Shown: one piece after another, positions 40,201-49,418 of the stretch
Numbering within the stretch: the stretch's first letter is position 1
How the letters are laid out: every line of letters begins with the position of its first letter
Source of the DNA: Rhodococcus sp. Z13
GTDB taxonomy: Bacteria > Actinomycetota > Actinomycetes > Mycobacteriales > Mycobacteriaceae
Assembly: GCF_025837095.1 (NCBI RefSeq)
Contig: NZ_CP107551.1
Location: 3,900,668-3,964,667, forward strand
Direction of reading: 5' to 3'
Length of the DNA: 64,000 nt
The notes under the pieces: model-generated
The model's input: only the letters and a program-made list of their open reading frames with translations
Told to the model about the DNA's origin: nothing
Database searches by the model: none
Made by a program: the position numbers and the translations under genes

Positions 40201-40549
40201 GCGGGTCCTCGGGGCCGCGGCACGGGCCGGTGCACCGGTGGAGATCTCCTCCGCGATCGACGTCGATCTCGGAAGATATTCGGAAACAGCGGATTTCACC
40301 GGAAGAATTCGGGTGGAGAGCGACGCGGAGTGGGAGGAGAGGATCGTCGCCGCGCCGCCGTCGCGCATCCGGCTGCTCGGAGCGCCGGTGCCCGCCGGTC
40401 TGGCCGACCGGTGCGACGTCACGATTTTCGACGATCCGGTGACCGGATCCGGACGAATCGACATGCTGCCGTTCCTGGCCGAACAGTCCGTCTCCATCAC
40501 TGCGCACCGCTTCGGCACACCGCATCGTCTCACCGACGAGATCATCTGA
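37241..40549 (+). CDS. putA: bifunctional proline dehydrogenase / delta-1-pyrroline-5-carboxylate dehydrogenase
   Basis: Two-domain enzyme of 1102 residues that oxidises proline to glutamate. Residues about 130-430 form the FAD-dependent proline dehydrogenase barrel (YVSLKVSAAVAPHSPWAFDET, KFVNLDMEEYRDLDVT, RVVKGANLPMERV, AGHNLFDIAYAW and MLLGMAQSQAEV). Residues about 500-970 form the aldehyde dehydrogenase domain: PPWNFPVAIPAG, catalytic Glu in LAETSGKNAIVV and catalytic Cys in GHAGQKCSAASLVIL. A C-terminal part of about 130 residues follows without named motif. There is no N-terminal ribbon-helix-helix, so it does not regulate itself as E. coli PutA does. The start GTG 37241 follows GGGAGGTGCGTC. 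Confidence 0.93.
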   Translation: MRITEDAVALARRWVEESAHVSPDRAARHLADVLKDPHGLEFTVRFVDEVIRPEDPATAARALSELSRGIPDFLPPHLRAAVALGGRLGPRFPHLVVPAARRALRAMVGHLVVDADDESLGRAIARLRRPGIRLNLNLLGEAVLGEEEASRRFEGTLALLARDDVDYVSLKVSAAVAPHSPWAFDETVADIVDRLAPLYRLAASSPTPKFVNLDMEEYRDLDVTVEAFTRLLDRPEFLGLEAGIVLQAYLPDALAKMMHLQEWAAARRARGGAAVKVRVVKGANLPMERVDAALHGWPLATWNSKQKTDTNYKRLLHYAFTPERIENVRIGVAGHNLFDIAYAWVLAGRREVRHGIDVEMLLGMAQSQAEVIRREVGGLLLYTPVVRPDEFDVAISYLVRRLDEGAGQDNFMSAVFDLADDPGLFEREEQRFRASVAALDESVPVPHRTQNRQAPPVPAPEEFTNTPDTDPALPQNREWGRRILERVPTSKLGVTAVHTHTLSSETEVDAVLAAAAEAGRAWGALSGAERARILDRVGDVLEARRADLLEVMAAEGGKTLDQSDPEVSEAIDFARYYAERARELDTLEARFVPSRLTVVAPPWNFPVAIPAGCTLGALASGSAVVLKPATLTARCGSVLAEALWDAGVPREVLHLVHMGERSLGSRLVADERVDRVVLTGSYETAESFRSLRPGLRLLAETSGKNAIVVTPSADPDLAVRDVVQSAFGHAGQKCSAASLVILVGSVATSRRFRDQLVDAVRSLPVGPAHDPRTRMGPLIEPAKGKLLEALTTLEPGESWLVRPRRLDDEGRLWTPGVRTGVRRGSRTHRIEFFGPVLGVMTARDLDEAIALQNEVEYGLTAGLHSLDPDEIGHWLDRVQAGNLYVNRGITGAIVRRQPFGGWKKSSVGAGFKAGGPNYLFGFGSWEGAALDEEALRRAFASDERAWGTEFGVATDVTGLPVERNLFRYRPVRVHVRSGGNGTALGLVRVLGAAARAGAPVEISSAIDVDLGRYSETADFTGRIRVESDAEWEERIVAAPPSRIRLLGAPVPAGLADRCDVTIFDDPVTGSGRIDMLPFLAEQSVSITAHRFGTPHRLTDEII

Positions 40550-40614
40550 AACGAACCAAGATCGGTTATCCCGATTCCCTGTCAATCCCCGACACTGTGA
40601 GGTGGAATAGGACA

Positions 40615-40995
40615 ATGGATATCGCCACGACACCCCCGACCGAACGTCGCAAGATCGCCTTGGCCGCGGTGAAGGAACTCGGCCCCCAACGCACCGAGAA
40701 GGCGATCACCAAGGTGCGCTGTCCCAAGGGACACACCCTCGCCGCGGTGTACCCCACCACCGCGGGCAAGGTGATCGTCTCCCGCAGCGGCCCCGGGGGG
40801 CGGGGAAGCCGCGACCGTGAAGCGACGCCGCACAACGGCACGTCGCTCAACTCCGAGTTCGTGGACACCCTCGAGGCGACCCAGTTCGAGGACGACGCCG
40901 TCCCGTCGGGGTGCGCGTGCGGTCCACGAACCCTGTCGCGCAAGAAGATCCAGGATGCCGTCGACACCCACGAGCACGTCGTCACGCTGACCTGA
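40615..40995 (+). CDS. conserved small protein with Cys motifs, function unknown
   Basis: Protein of 126 residues starting at ATG 40615 behind GAGGTGGAATAGGACA. The N-terminal half contains TKVRCPKGHTLAAVYPTTAGKVIVSRS, with Cys and His as in a zinc ribbon. The C-terminal half contains SGCACGPRTLSRKKIQDAVD, with two further cysteines. A zinc-binding fold made of both pairs is likely but unproven. I recognise no named family. It lies 65 bases behind putA on the same strand and converges on the SGNH hydrolase gene. Confidence 0.7.
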   Translation: MDIATTPPTERRKIALAAVKELGPQRTEKAITKVRCPKGHTLAAVYPTTAGKVIVSRSGPGGRGSRDREATPHNGTSLNSEFVDTLEATQFEDDAVPSGCACGPRTLSRKKIQDAVDTHEHVVTLT

Positions 40996-41014
40996 CCGTC
41001 GGGAGAGCCCGGCC

Positions 41015-42586
41015 TCAGATCCCGAATCGGAGCTGCACACCGAAGACATCGAGCACCTCGTCGAGCCAGCCGAGCACCGAGAACGTCGAATCGACGTTCT
41101 GCGGTGGGGTGCGCACGAGCGTGTCGAGGCGGACGAGACGGTCGAAGTCCACCTCGACCCGCCCGCGGCGCGCAGTGCCGTTGCCGCTGCGGAACTCGAC
41201 GTCGGCACGCACCATGATGTCGACGATCTCCTGCGCCAGGATCCCGTAGCCCACGGTGGTGGGATGCACGCCGTCGAAGGAGAACAGTCCCCCGGCGGCG
41301 CGGCCACCCTTGCCGTCGGCGGACAGGAACCGGGTGTCGGGCACCGGATCGAGAGCCGCCAGGGCCGGTGGGAGCGGGTACGGCTCCCACCATGCCGGGC
41401 GCGCGGTGAGATCGAAGGTGTAGCGTTTCGCGGCCAGCCGGTCGAGGATGCCCGCGGTGTCGAGCAGGTACCAGTCGTGGCCGTCCCTGCGGGCCTGTCC
41501 GACCGCCGCGGTGATCGTCTCGTTGTAGAGGTCGATCGCGGCGTCGACCACGCGGGCCTGTTCCCCGGTGATGTATTCGTCGCGGGCGGCGTCGAAGTGC
41601 TGCTCGTCGATCCACGGGCGCGTGTAGTACGGGAAGTAGGGTGAGCCGCTCTTCGGTCCGATGCCCCGGGCGATGGGGACGATGGTGACGTGGGGGACGG
41701 TGCAGAGGATGACGTGCCGTGCCTCGATCCGTCCCAGTTGCTCGACGATCAGGGCGTACTCCTGCGCGAAGTGCTCGGGCGTCCAAACGGTGAACGCCTT
41801 CTTCCGCTCGAGTGCCCGGAAGCGCTCGTCGGTCCAGGAGACCTCCAGGTTCGTGACGCTGCGCAGGGCGTTGTTGGCCCCGAGGAAGACGACCAGGGTT
41901 TCGATACCGGAGTCGGTGTCGTCGCCGTGGTCGGCGCCGAGCGCCCGCGCGACGTCGAAGAAGGTCCACCCGGTGTGCTCTTCGCTGTCACTGGGGTAGA
42001 CGTGCCGGGCGGCGCGCTCACCGTTGTTCTCGACGACCTGGAGGAGAGGATCGTCCCGCGGGGCGCCGATCCGTTTCTCACACGCCTTGTAGGTGTTCTC
42101 GAGGGCGTCGCGCAGGTCCCAGCCGAAGCAGGACAGGTTGTGGAGCAGCCCGGCGACCGGTGGGCTCGCACCCGGTCCGCGTTCCCAGTGGTCCTCCACC
42201 TCGTCCATGAAGCCGCGCGCGGTGAACCCGGCCATGGGCAGTTTCCACAGATCGAGCCGGGGCCCGTACCGCTCCTCGAGCCGGCGCAGCAGCAGTTCGA
42301 TGTTGATCGGCAGCCCGCCCGGGCCGCCGTAGCGCGGATAGCGGAACTCCGCGCCGAGTTCGTGGGCGACGATCGCCGGCACCGACAGGTCGGTGGCGAA
42401 GACCGCGGCGCTCTGCATGCCGTGGAAGAGGGAGTCGCCGATCGTGACCAGCCGATGCGGCGGAGCACCCCGGTGGGCGGGGCGGGCGACGTCGATCCCG
42501 AGGGTCGGGTCGGAGACCGGTTCGCGCGGTGGTGCGGTCGCGCGATCGGCGACCGAATGGGGAGTACCGTCGGGAACAGCGGGCAT
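41015..42586 (-). CDS. SGNH/GDSL-type hydrolase
   Basis: Large SGNH-fold protein of 523 residues. Block I reads RLVTIGDSLFHGMQSAAVFATDLS (Ser near 50). The Asn block is VVFLGANNALRSVTNLEVSW, and the Asp-His pair is in FSFDGVHPTTVGYGILAQEIVD near 425. There is no signal peptide, and about 40 hydrophilic residues precede the domain. The start ATG 42586 follows GAGGAGGGGAGGCCCCGC. This site contains GGGGAGG, the exact complement of the loop motif of the RNA candidates at 4.9 and 6.3 kb. An open frame extends 100 codons upstream but is not natural. Substrate unknown; esterase or lipase activity is the family norm. Confidence 0.85.
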   Translation of the reverse strand: MPAVPDGTPHSVADRATAPPREPVSDPTLGIDVARPAHRGAPPHRLVTIGDSLFHGMQSAAVFATDLSVPAIVAHELGAEFRYPRYGGPGGLPINIELLLRRLEERYGPRLDLWKLPMAGFTARGFMDEVEDHWERGPGASPPVAGLLHNLSCFGWDLRDALENTYKACEKRIGAPRDDPLLQVVENNGERAARHVYPSDSEEHTGWTFFDVARALGADHGDDTDSGIETLVVFLGANNALRSVTNLEVSWTDERFRALERKKAFTVWTPEHFAQEYALIVEQLGRIEARHVILCTVPHVTIVPIARGIGPKSGSPYFPYYTRPWIDEQHFDAARDEYITGEQARVVDAAIDLYNETITAAVGQARRDGHDWYLLDTAGILDRLAAKRYTFDLTARPAWWEPYPLPPALAALDPVPDTRFLSADGKGGRAAGGLFSFDGVHPTTVGYGILAQEIVDIMVRADVEFRSGNGTARRGRVEVDFDRLVRLDTLVRTPPQNVDSTFSVLGWLDEVLDVFGVQLRFGI

Positions 42587-42707
42587 GCGGGGCCTCCCCT
42601 CCTCCCCACCCGCGCCCAGAGTAGGTAGAGGGGCACCCGGGCACACCGGATTCACGTCACTTCTCGGGCACGATTCCGGTCGCCCCCGGCGAGTACCGTT
42701 CGGAGCC

Positions 42708-43031
42708 ATGAGCGACGCCGATTTCGCCCACACCGATCGCGCCGAGAAGAACCGGCGCGACAAGGCCGTGACACTGGCCCGGTACGCGTGGAACCGCGGC
42801 ATCACCGGTGCCGAACTGCTCGCGATGACCGACGACACACGCCGCAGACTGGCGCGCGCCGCCGAGGTGCATCCGCCGCGCAGCATGGAGACCTGGGAAC
42901 TCGCCGCGCGACTGATGGACGAGAAGACGGCCTGGGCCGGGAAGCATCCCGATCATCCCGCCGCGGTGCGGACCGAGGCGGACGAGAAGATCATGTGGGT
43001 GAAACCCCCCGTGCGGTCCTGGCTCGAATAG
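42708..43031 (+). CDS. small conserved protein, function unknown
   Basis: Basic-acidic helical protein of 107 residues from ATG 42708, behind CGGAGCC. It contains DKAVTLARYAWNRGITGAELLAMTDDTRRRLARAAEVHPPRSMETWELAARLMDEKTAWAGKHP and the C-terminus KIMWVKPPVRSWLE. The composition is natural and coding-like. The pattern recalls small uncharacterised proteins of Rhodococcus and Gordonia, but I cannot name a family. It diverges from the SGNH hydrolase gene and precedes the DHA2 exporter gene on the same strand by 114 bases. Confidence 0.65.
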   Translation: MSDADFAHTDRAEKNRRDKAVTLARYAWNRGITGAELLAMTDDTRRRLARAAEVHPPRSMETWELAARLMDEKTAWAGKHPDHPAAVRTEADEKIMWVKPPVRSWLE

Positions 43032-44825
<1,794 letters not shown>

Positions 44826-44889
44826 TCGAATAGGACCGGCCGGCTGCACGAGCGCCGGTAGCGGCACAGGCGAGGAACGGAGACGACCA

Positions 44890-45660
44890 GTGGGACGAAC
44901 GATCACCCCGGTCCGCGTCGCGGACGTGACGATCGGTGAGGGCGCACCCACGATCATCGTCCCCGTCACCGGCCGCACCCCGGAGGTCCTGCGTGAGCAG
45001 GTCGCCGCGGTCGCCGGTCGCGCCGACGTCGTGGAGTGGCGGGTGGACTTCTTCCACGCCGCCGACGACCACGACGCGGTGCGCGCCCAGTCCGCCGCCC
45101 TCGCCGAGCAGCTGCAGGGCACCCCGCTGCTGGCGACCTGCCGCACCTCCGACGAGGGCGGCGAGATCGAGATCGACGACGACGCCTACGCCGATCTGAC
45201 GGTCGCGCTCGCCGAGAGCGGCAGCGTGCACCTCGTGGACGTGGAGTACCGCCGCGACCGGTCCGCCGTCGAGCGGATCGTCGCGGCGGCACACGCCCGC
45301 GGGGTCGCGGTGGTGGCGTCGAACCACGACTTCGACGGCACCCCGCCGAAGGACGAGATCGTCGCGCGGCTGCGGCAGATGCAGGATCTCGGCGCCGACA
45401 TCTGCAAGATCGCGGTGATGCCGCGCTCGACCGGCGACGTGCTGACCCTGCTCGACGCGACCCGCACGATGCACGAGGAGTACGCCGAGCGGCCGCTCAT
45501 CACCATGTCGATGGGTGGGCTCGGGGTCGTCTCCCGGATCGCCGGGCAGGTCTTCGGGTCGGCGGCGACCTTCGGGATGGTCGGCACCGCCTCGGCTCCC
45601 GGTCAGATCGACGCCGACGAGCTGCGCTCGGTGCTCGAGGTGCTCCACCGGGCCGGCTAG
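44890..45660 (+). CDS. aroD: type I 3-dehydroquinate dehydratase
   Basis: Class I dehydroquinase of 256 residues, a TIM barrel that forms a Schiff base with 3-dehydroquinate and makes 3-dehydroshikimate. Visible markers are VVEWRVDFF (Glu and Arg of the substrate site), the catalytic His in VVASNHDFDGTPPKDEI, the Schiff-base Lys in LGADICKIAVMPRSTGD, and MSMGGLGVVSRIAGQVFGSAATFG near the end. The start GTG 44890 follows GGAGACGACCA. Actinobacteria generally use the unrelated type II enzyme for aromatic synthesis, so this copy may serve quinate or shikimate catabolism. It may be cotranscribed with the exporter upstream. Confidence 0.9.
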   Translation: MGRTITPVRVADVTIGEGAPTIIVPVTGRTPEVLREQVAAVAGRADVVEWRVDFFHAADDHDAVRAQSAALAEQLQGTPLLATCRTSDEGGEIEIDDDAYADLTVALAESGSVHLVDVEYRRDRSAVERIVAAAHARGVAVVASNHDFDGTPPKDEIVARLRQMQDLGADICKIAVMPRSTGDVLTLLDATRTMHEEYAERPLITMSMGGLGVVSRIAGQVFGSAATFGMVGTASAPGQIDADELRSVLEVLHRAG

Positions 45661-45667
45661 GCGCCGG

Positions 45668-46150
45668 TCAGGAGACGTCGGCGATCAGCACGGCGAGCTG
45701 GACGATGGCCAGCAGGCCCGCCGTTCCGCTCAGGACCGATCCGGCGATCGCGATCGCCCGGTCGCGGGGTGTGTCGTCGCTCTTCCGGCCGACGAGGGCC
45801 ACACCCCCCAGGATCACACCGAGGAGCGCGAGCGGGCCCACGATGCCGAAGTTGAGGATCCCGGCGAGCCAGGCGAGCACGGCGAGCAGCATCGCGACGA
45901 TGCCGAGGACCAGCGACACGCGTCCGAAGTTGCGGGTCGTCGACCGTCCGGGGGGCGGTACGGCAGGGTACCCGGCGGGATGAGCGGCCGGATACTGGGC
46001 GGCCGGATACTGGGCGGCCGTCGGTATGTAGGCGGGGCGCGTCGCGTCCGTCCACCGGTATCCGTCCCACCACCGCTCCAGGGTCGGATCCGCGTTGTCG
46101 CGGTGCCACCCCGCCGGGGGCCGGTACGCCGTCGGGTCTCCGGGGGTCAT
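45668..46150 (-). CDS. DUF2510-containing membrane protein
   Basis: Protein of 160 residues. The N-terminal 30 residues form a DUF2510 motif: AGWHRDNADPTLERWWDGYRWT. A Pro-, Ala- and Tyr-rich linker with the repeat AAQYPAAQYPAAHPAGYP follows. Then come two or three hydrophobic segments (GRVSLVLGIVAMLLAVLAWLAGILNFGIVGPLALLGVILGGVAL and GLLAIVQLAVLIA), like the DUF4190 layout. Such proteins are frequent in actinobacterial membranes; function is unknown. The start ATG 46150 follows GGCAGGAGTGCG. It converges on aroD. Confidence 0.8.
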   Translation of the reverse strand: MTPGDPTAYRPPAGWHRDNADPTLERWWDGYRWTDATRPAYIPTAAQYPAAQYPAAHPAGYPAVPPPGRSTTRNFGRVSLVLGIVAMLLAVLAWLAGILNFGIVGPLALLGVILGGVALVGRKSDDTPRDRAIAIAGSVLSGTAGLLAIVQLAVLIADVS

Positions 46151-46208
46151 CGCACTCCTGCCGTTCGTCGCCGTTCGGTGGGCATCAGGTAGGCCATCGA
46201 ACCACAAT

Positions 46209-46574
46209 TCACACCGCGGCGACCGCCAGGCCGACACCGGCCGCCGCCAGGCCGGTCGCCAGGGTGCCCAGCACGATCGCGCAGGCCGCGCCGTAGCGCC
46301 GCGCCACGATCAGGCGGACGGAGTCGACGCTGGTCGTGCTGAAGGTGGTGAACCCACCGCAGAACCCCACCCCGGCGATCGTGAGCATCGCAGCGGGGGC
46401 GTCGTGGAACAGCACCGCCCCGGTGAGCAGACCCAGCAGCAGCGACCCGACGACGTTGATCAGCACCGTCGGCCACGGCAGCGACGACGCGGAACGGGCA
46501 CGCAGCGCGCTGTCGACGACGAAGCGGACGACCGCGCCGAGGCTGCCCGCCAGCGCCACGCCCACCGCGATCAC
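46209..46574 (-). CDS. crcB: fluoride channel CrcB/FluC
   Basis: Four-span fluoride channel subunit of 121 residues. The family motif is seen in GSLGAVVRFVVDSAL (first helix), PWPTVLINVVGSLLLGLLTG with the conserved Asn-x-x-Gly, and GFCGGFTTFSTTSVDS with the phenylalanine box. The start GTG 46574 overlaps the stop of the other crcB by four bases. Fluc channels work as dual-topology or paired dimers; two adjacent genes suggest a heterodimer made of opposite-facing subunits. No fluoride riboswitch was recognised upstream. Confidence 0.93.
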   Translation of the reverse strand: MIAVGVALAGSLGAVVRFVVDSALRARSASSLPWPTVLINVVGSLLLGLLTGAVLFHDAPAAMLTIAGVGFCGGFTTFSTTSVDSVRLIVARRYGAACAIVLGTLATGLAAAGVGLAVAAV

Positions 46575-47029
46575 GGCGCGCTCCGGCGGTCGCCCAGGCG
46601 GGCGGCGAGGGCGATGCCGAGGCCGGTGGCGAGCAACCCGGCGAGGACGGTGCCGAGTGCGTAGGTCACCGCGGCGAGCAGGTGGCCGTCGCGCAGCAGC
46701 AGGTCGGTGTCGACGGCGAGTGCGCTGTAGGTGGTGAACGAGCCCAGCGCGCCGGTGCCGGCGCCGAGCCGGACCACCTGCCGCCAGGAGGTGTCGGGGC
46801 CGCTGCGGATCAGCGCCTCGAGCAGGAAGCCGAGCAGCAGCGCACCGAGGACGTTGATCGCGAAGGTCGTGACCGGCCAGCCGCCGGCCCCGACGGGGAA
46901 CCACCGGCCGAGGCCGTAGCGGGCACTCGTCCCGATCAGGCCGCCCACGGCGACCGCGACGAGCGCCGAGGGTCGCAGGTGCAGCGCTCTCGGCAGCGGG
47001 CGTTCGCCCCCGGTCAGTCCTGGTCCCAC
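46571..47029 (-). CDS. crcB: fluoride channel CrcB/FluC, second subunit
   Basis: Fluc-type subunit of 152 residues. Key segments: VGGLIGTSARYGLGRWFP, WPVTTFAINVLGALLLGFLLEALI and GTGALGSFTTYSALAVDT with the phenylalanine and Thr-Thr pore motif, then GTVLAGLLATGLGIALAARL. The start is uncertain. GTG 47029 lies inside the end of the upstream hydrolase gene (overlap of 16 bases) and has GGAG very close; no ATG is available before the first helix. The stop overlaps the start of the partner crcB, so both are translated together. Confidence 0.88.
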   Translation of the reverse strand: MGPGLTGGERPLPRALHLRPSALVAVAVGGLIGTSARYGLGRWFPVGAGGWPVTTFAINVLGALLLGFLLEALIRSGPDTSWRQVVRLGAGTGALGSFTTYSALAVDTDLLLRDGHLLAAVTYALGTVLAGLLATGLGIALAARLGDRRSAP

Positions 47030-47913
47030 AACTCCAGAACAGTAGTGAGGATCTCCTCGGCCGCGCCGAGCCCCCCGAGGTGGCTCTCGCCCGGCAGGTG
47101 GTGGAACCGGGCGTCGGGCAGCAGGTCGACCATGTGCAGACCGTGCTCGATGGGGATGATGTGGTCGGTGTCGCCGTGCCACCACTGCACCGGCACCTTC
47201 ACGTCGGAGACACGGAAGCCCCAGTCGCGGGTGAACACGACGATGTCGGCGAACGGCGCGGCCATCTGCTTGCGGCTGCCGTTGAGCAGGTCGTCGAGGA
47301 ACATCGCCTTGAACTCGGGGCGGGCGAGCAGGCGACGGTCGGCCTCCGGGGACAGCCGCCCGTAGAGGTCGATGATCGGCGACGCGAACGGCCGCACCAC
47401 CCGGATCGCGGCGCTCAGCGCGGTGCCGATCGGCACGCCCGCAGTCTCGAGGGCCGGTGCGACGACCGTGCCGAGCTTCATGAGGTTGCTGCTGATCGCT
47501 TCCGGTCCGACGATCGGCGCGACACCGCCGAGGACCGCGGCGGCGACCACGCGTTCCCGCAGCGCGTAGGCGGCGGCGAGGGTGTAGGGGCCGCCCCCGG
47601 ACAGGCCGACGAGGGCCATGCGGTCGATGCCGAGGGTGTCGGCGACGATGCGCAGGTCGTCGGCGAAGGCGAGGACGTTCTCGTAGATGTGCGGGGTGGA
47701 CGAGCCGATGCCGGGCCGGTCGACACCGATGAGCCGGACGTGCTCGCGTTCGGCGAACGCCCGCGCCTCGATCGGGACCTGGCGCCGCGCGCCCGGGGTG
47801 CCGTGCAGCCAGAACACGGCGCGTCCCTGCGCCGATCCGAACTCGGCGAAACCGAGCCGGCGGCCGCCTCCCACCGCGACGGTGCCTTCGAGCTTGGGGC
47901 GTTCGACGTCCAT
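47014..47913 (-). CDS. alpha/beta hydrolase
   Basis: Hydrolase of 299 residues. The oxyanion strand is AVFWLHGTPGARRQVP, followed by GVDRPGIGSSTP, the nucleophile elbow MALVGLSGGGPYTLAAAYAL (Ser near 105), the acid in QWWHGDTDHIIPIEHG and the catalytic His in LPGESHLGGLG. There is no signal peptide. It has the HGTPG start of small-molecule esterases and haloalkane- or epoxide-type hydrolases. It overlaps the upstream end of crcB and so seems part of a transcription unit with the two channel genes. It diverges from the P450 gene, 138 bases apart. Confidence 0.88.
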   Translation of the reverse strand: MDVERPKLEGTVAVGGGRRLGFAEFGSAQGRAVFWLHGTPGARRQVPIEARAFAEREHVRLIGVDRPGIGSSTPHIYENVLAFADDLRIVADTLGIDRMALVGLSGGGPYTLAAAYALRERVVAAAVLGGVAPIVGPEAISSNLMKLGTVVAPALETAGVPIGTALSAAIRVVRPFASPIIDLYGRLSPEADRRLLARPEFKAMFLDDLLNGSRKQMAAPFADIVVFTRDWGFRVSDVKVPVQWWHGDTDHIIPIEHGLHMVDLLPDARFHHLPGESHLGGLGAAEEILTTVLELWDQD

Positions 47914-48051
47914 GTCGCCAGCATGGCACGGGGTCGGCGCGGCCGACCAGCACTCGTCCCGCCGGACGAATCGCTCCGGCGGCCGCGTGATCGGCGTTAC
48001 AGTTGATCTGCTCACAGCCTGCGACGGATGCCGACCATCGGAGATGCGCCC

Positions 48052-49398
48052 GTGACCAAGATGCTCGCTCCCCCACCTCCCGGCCTGGCCCCGGTTCCCG
48101 GCGACGCCGGCCTCCCCTACGTCGGCTACGCGCTGCACTACATGCGCAATCCCCTCGGCGCGTACGAGAAGCGCTACCGCGAACTCGGACCCGTCTCGTG
48201 GTTCCGGTTCGCCGGACGCCAGTGGGTGGTGCTGCTCGGCCCCGACGCGGTCGGGGCGGCGCTGCAGAACCGCGACCGCGCACTGTCGAACGGTCCCGGC
48301 TGGCGCACCCTGATCGGGCCCTTCTTCGACCGCGGGCTCATGCTGCTCGACGGCGACGAGCACACCGCGCACCGCCGCATCATGTCGCAGGCGTTCACCC
48401 GCGACCGGCTCGCGCTCTACACCGAGCGGATGCACCCGTCGATCGAGAAGACCCTCGACGGGTGGGTGCCCCGCGAGGGTTTCCGCGCCTATCCGGCGAT
48501 CAAGGAACTCACCCTGGGGTTGGCGACGGAGATCTTCATGGGCGGCGCCGAGGGGTCGTCGGCCCGGGAGATGGAGGAGGTCAACAAGGCGTTCATCGGG
48601 TGCGTGCAGGCCGCGACCGCGCTGGTGCGCTATCCCCTGCCCGGCACGCGGTGGCGTCGCGGTGTGGTGGGCCGGGCGCGGCTCGAGAAGTTCTTCCGGC
48701 GATATCTGCCGGCGCGGCGCGCGGGTGACGGCGACGACATCTTCTCGGTGTTCTGTCACGTCGAATCCGAAGAAGGCGAACGGTTCTCGGACGACGACGT
48801 GGTCAACCACATGATCTTCCTGATGATGGCCGCACACGACACGTCGACGATCACCCTGTCGACGGCGATGCAGTATCTCGGCCAGTTCCCCGAGTGGCAG
48901 CAGCGGTGCCGCGAGGAGTCGGAGTCTCTCGGCACGACCACACCGGGATTCGAGCAGCTCGATCTGCTCACCTCCCTGGACCTGGTGATCAAGGAGTGTC
49001 AGCGGCTGGTCACGCCGGTGCCGGGCATCGTGCGGCGCGCGTCGAAGGACACCGAGATCCTCGGGCACTTCGTACCGAAGGGCACCCTGGTGAACGTGGG
49101 TATGCACTACAGCCACCACATGCCCGAATTGTGGCCCGATCCCGAACGTTTCGATCCGGAACGGTTCTCACCGGAGCGTCGTGAGGACAAGGTGCACAAG
49201 TACGCGTGGGCCCCCTTCGGTGGTGGCGCGCACCGGTGCCTCGGCATGTACTTCTCGGGCGCCGAGATCAAGACGGTGCTGCACCATCTGCTGCTGCGGT
49301 ATCGCTGGCACGTGCCGGCCGACTACGTGGCGCCGATGAACTTCACGTCGCTGCCGTTCCCGGACGACGGTGGCCCGATCGACCTCCGAACGAGATAG
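48052..49398 (+). CDS. cytochrome P450
   Basis: Soluble haem monooxygenase of 448 residues. The I-helix oxygen-binding segment is MIFLMMAAHDTSTITLSTAM, the ExxR motif is IKECQRLVTPVPGIVRRAS (Glu at the start of the K-helix), and the haem Cys is in APFGGGAHRCLGMYFSGAEI (Cys near 396). The N-terminus APPPPGLAPVPGDAGLPYVG lacks a membrane anchor. The overall look is that of the mycobacterial CYP136-type group rather than the short bacterial P450s. I use GTG 48052 because GGAG stands eight bases before it; ATG 48028 has no ribosome binding site. Ferredoxin and reductase genes are not adjacent. Substrate unknown, perhaps a sterol or lipid. Confidence 0.9.
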   Translation: MTKMLAPPPPGLAPVPGDAGLPYVGYALHYMRNPLGAYEKRYRELGPVSWFRFAGRQWVVLLGPDAVGAALQNRDRALSNGPGWRTLIGPFFDRGLMLLDGDEHTAHRRIMSQAFTRDRLALYTERMHPSIEKTLDGWVPREGFRAYPAIKELTLGLATEIFMGGAEGSSAREMEEVNKAFIGCVQAATALVRYPLPGTRWRRGVVGRARLEKFFRRYLPARRAGDGDDIFSVFCHVESEEGERFSDDDVVNHMIFLMMAAHDTSTITLSTAMQYLGQFPEWQQRCREESESLGTTTPGFEQLDLLTSLDLVIKECQRLVTPVPGIVRRASKDTEILGHFVPKGTLVNVGMHYSHHMPELWPDPERFDPERFSPERREDKVHKYAWAPFGGGAHRCLGMYFSGAEIKTVLHHLLLRYRWHVPADYVAPMNFTSLPFPDDGGPIDLRTR

Positions 49399-49418
49399 GG
49401 ATGGCGTAGAACTGGAGT

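Noticed and set aside
37208-40633. Minus-strand frame of 1141 codons opposite putA
   Set aside because: Arg- and His-rich translation with no domain; putA motifs are complete on the plus strand.
45953-46020. Short direct repeats coding for AAQYPAAQYP in the DUF2510 protein, considered as a CRISPR-like or tandem repeat
   Set aside because: Only a few short units inside a Pro- and Ala-rich linker; normal low-complexity coding sequence.
46147-46208. Fluoride riboswitch before the crcB pair
   Set aside because: This stretch lies downstream of crcB, and the true upstream side is occupied by the overlapping hydrolase gene; no riboswitch pattern was seen.
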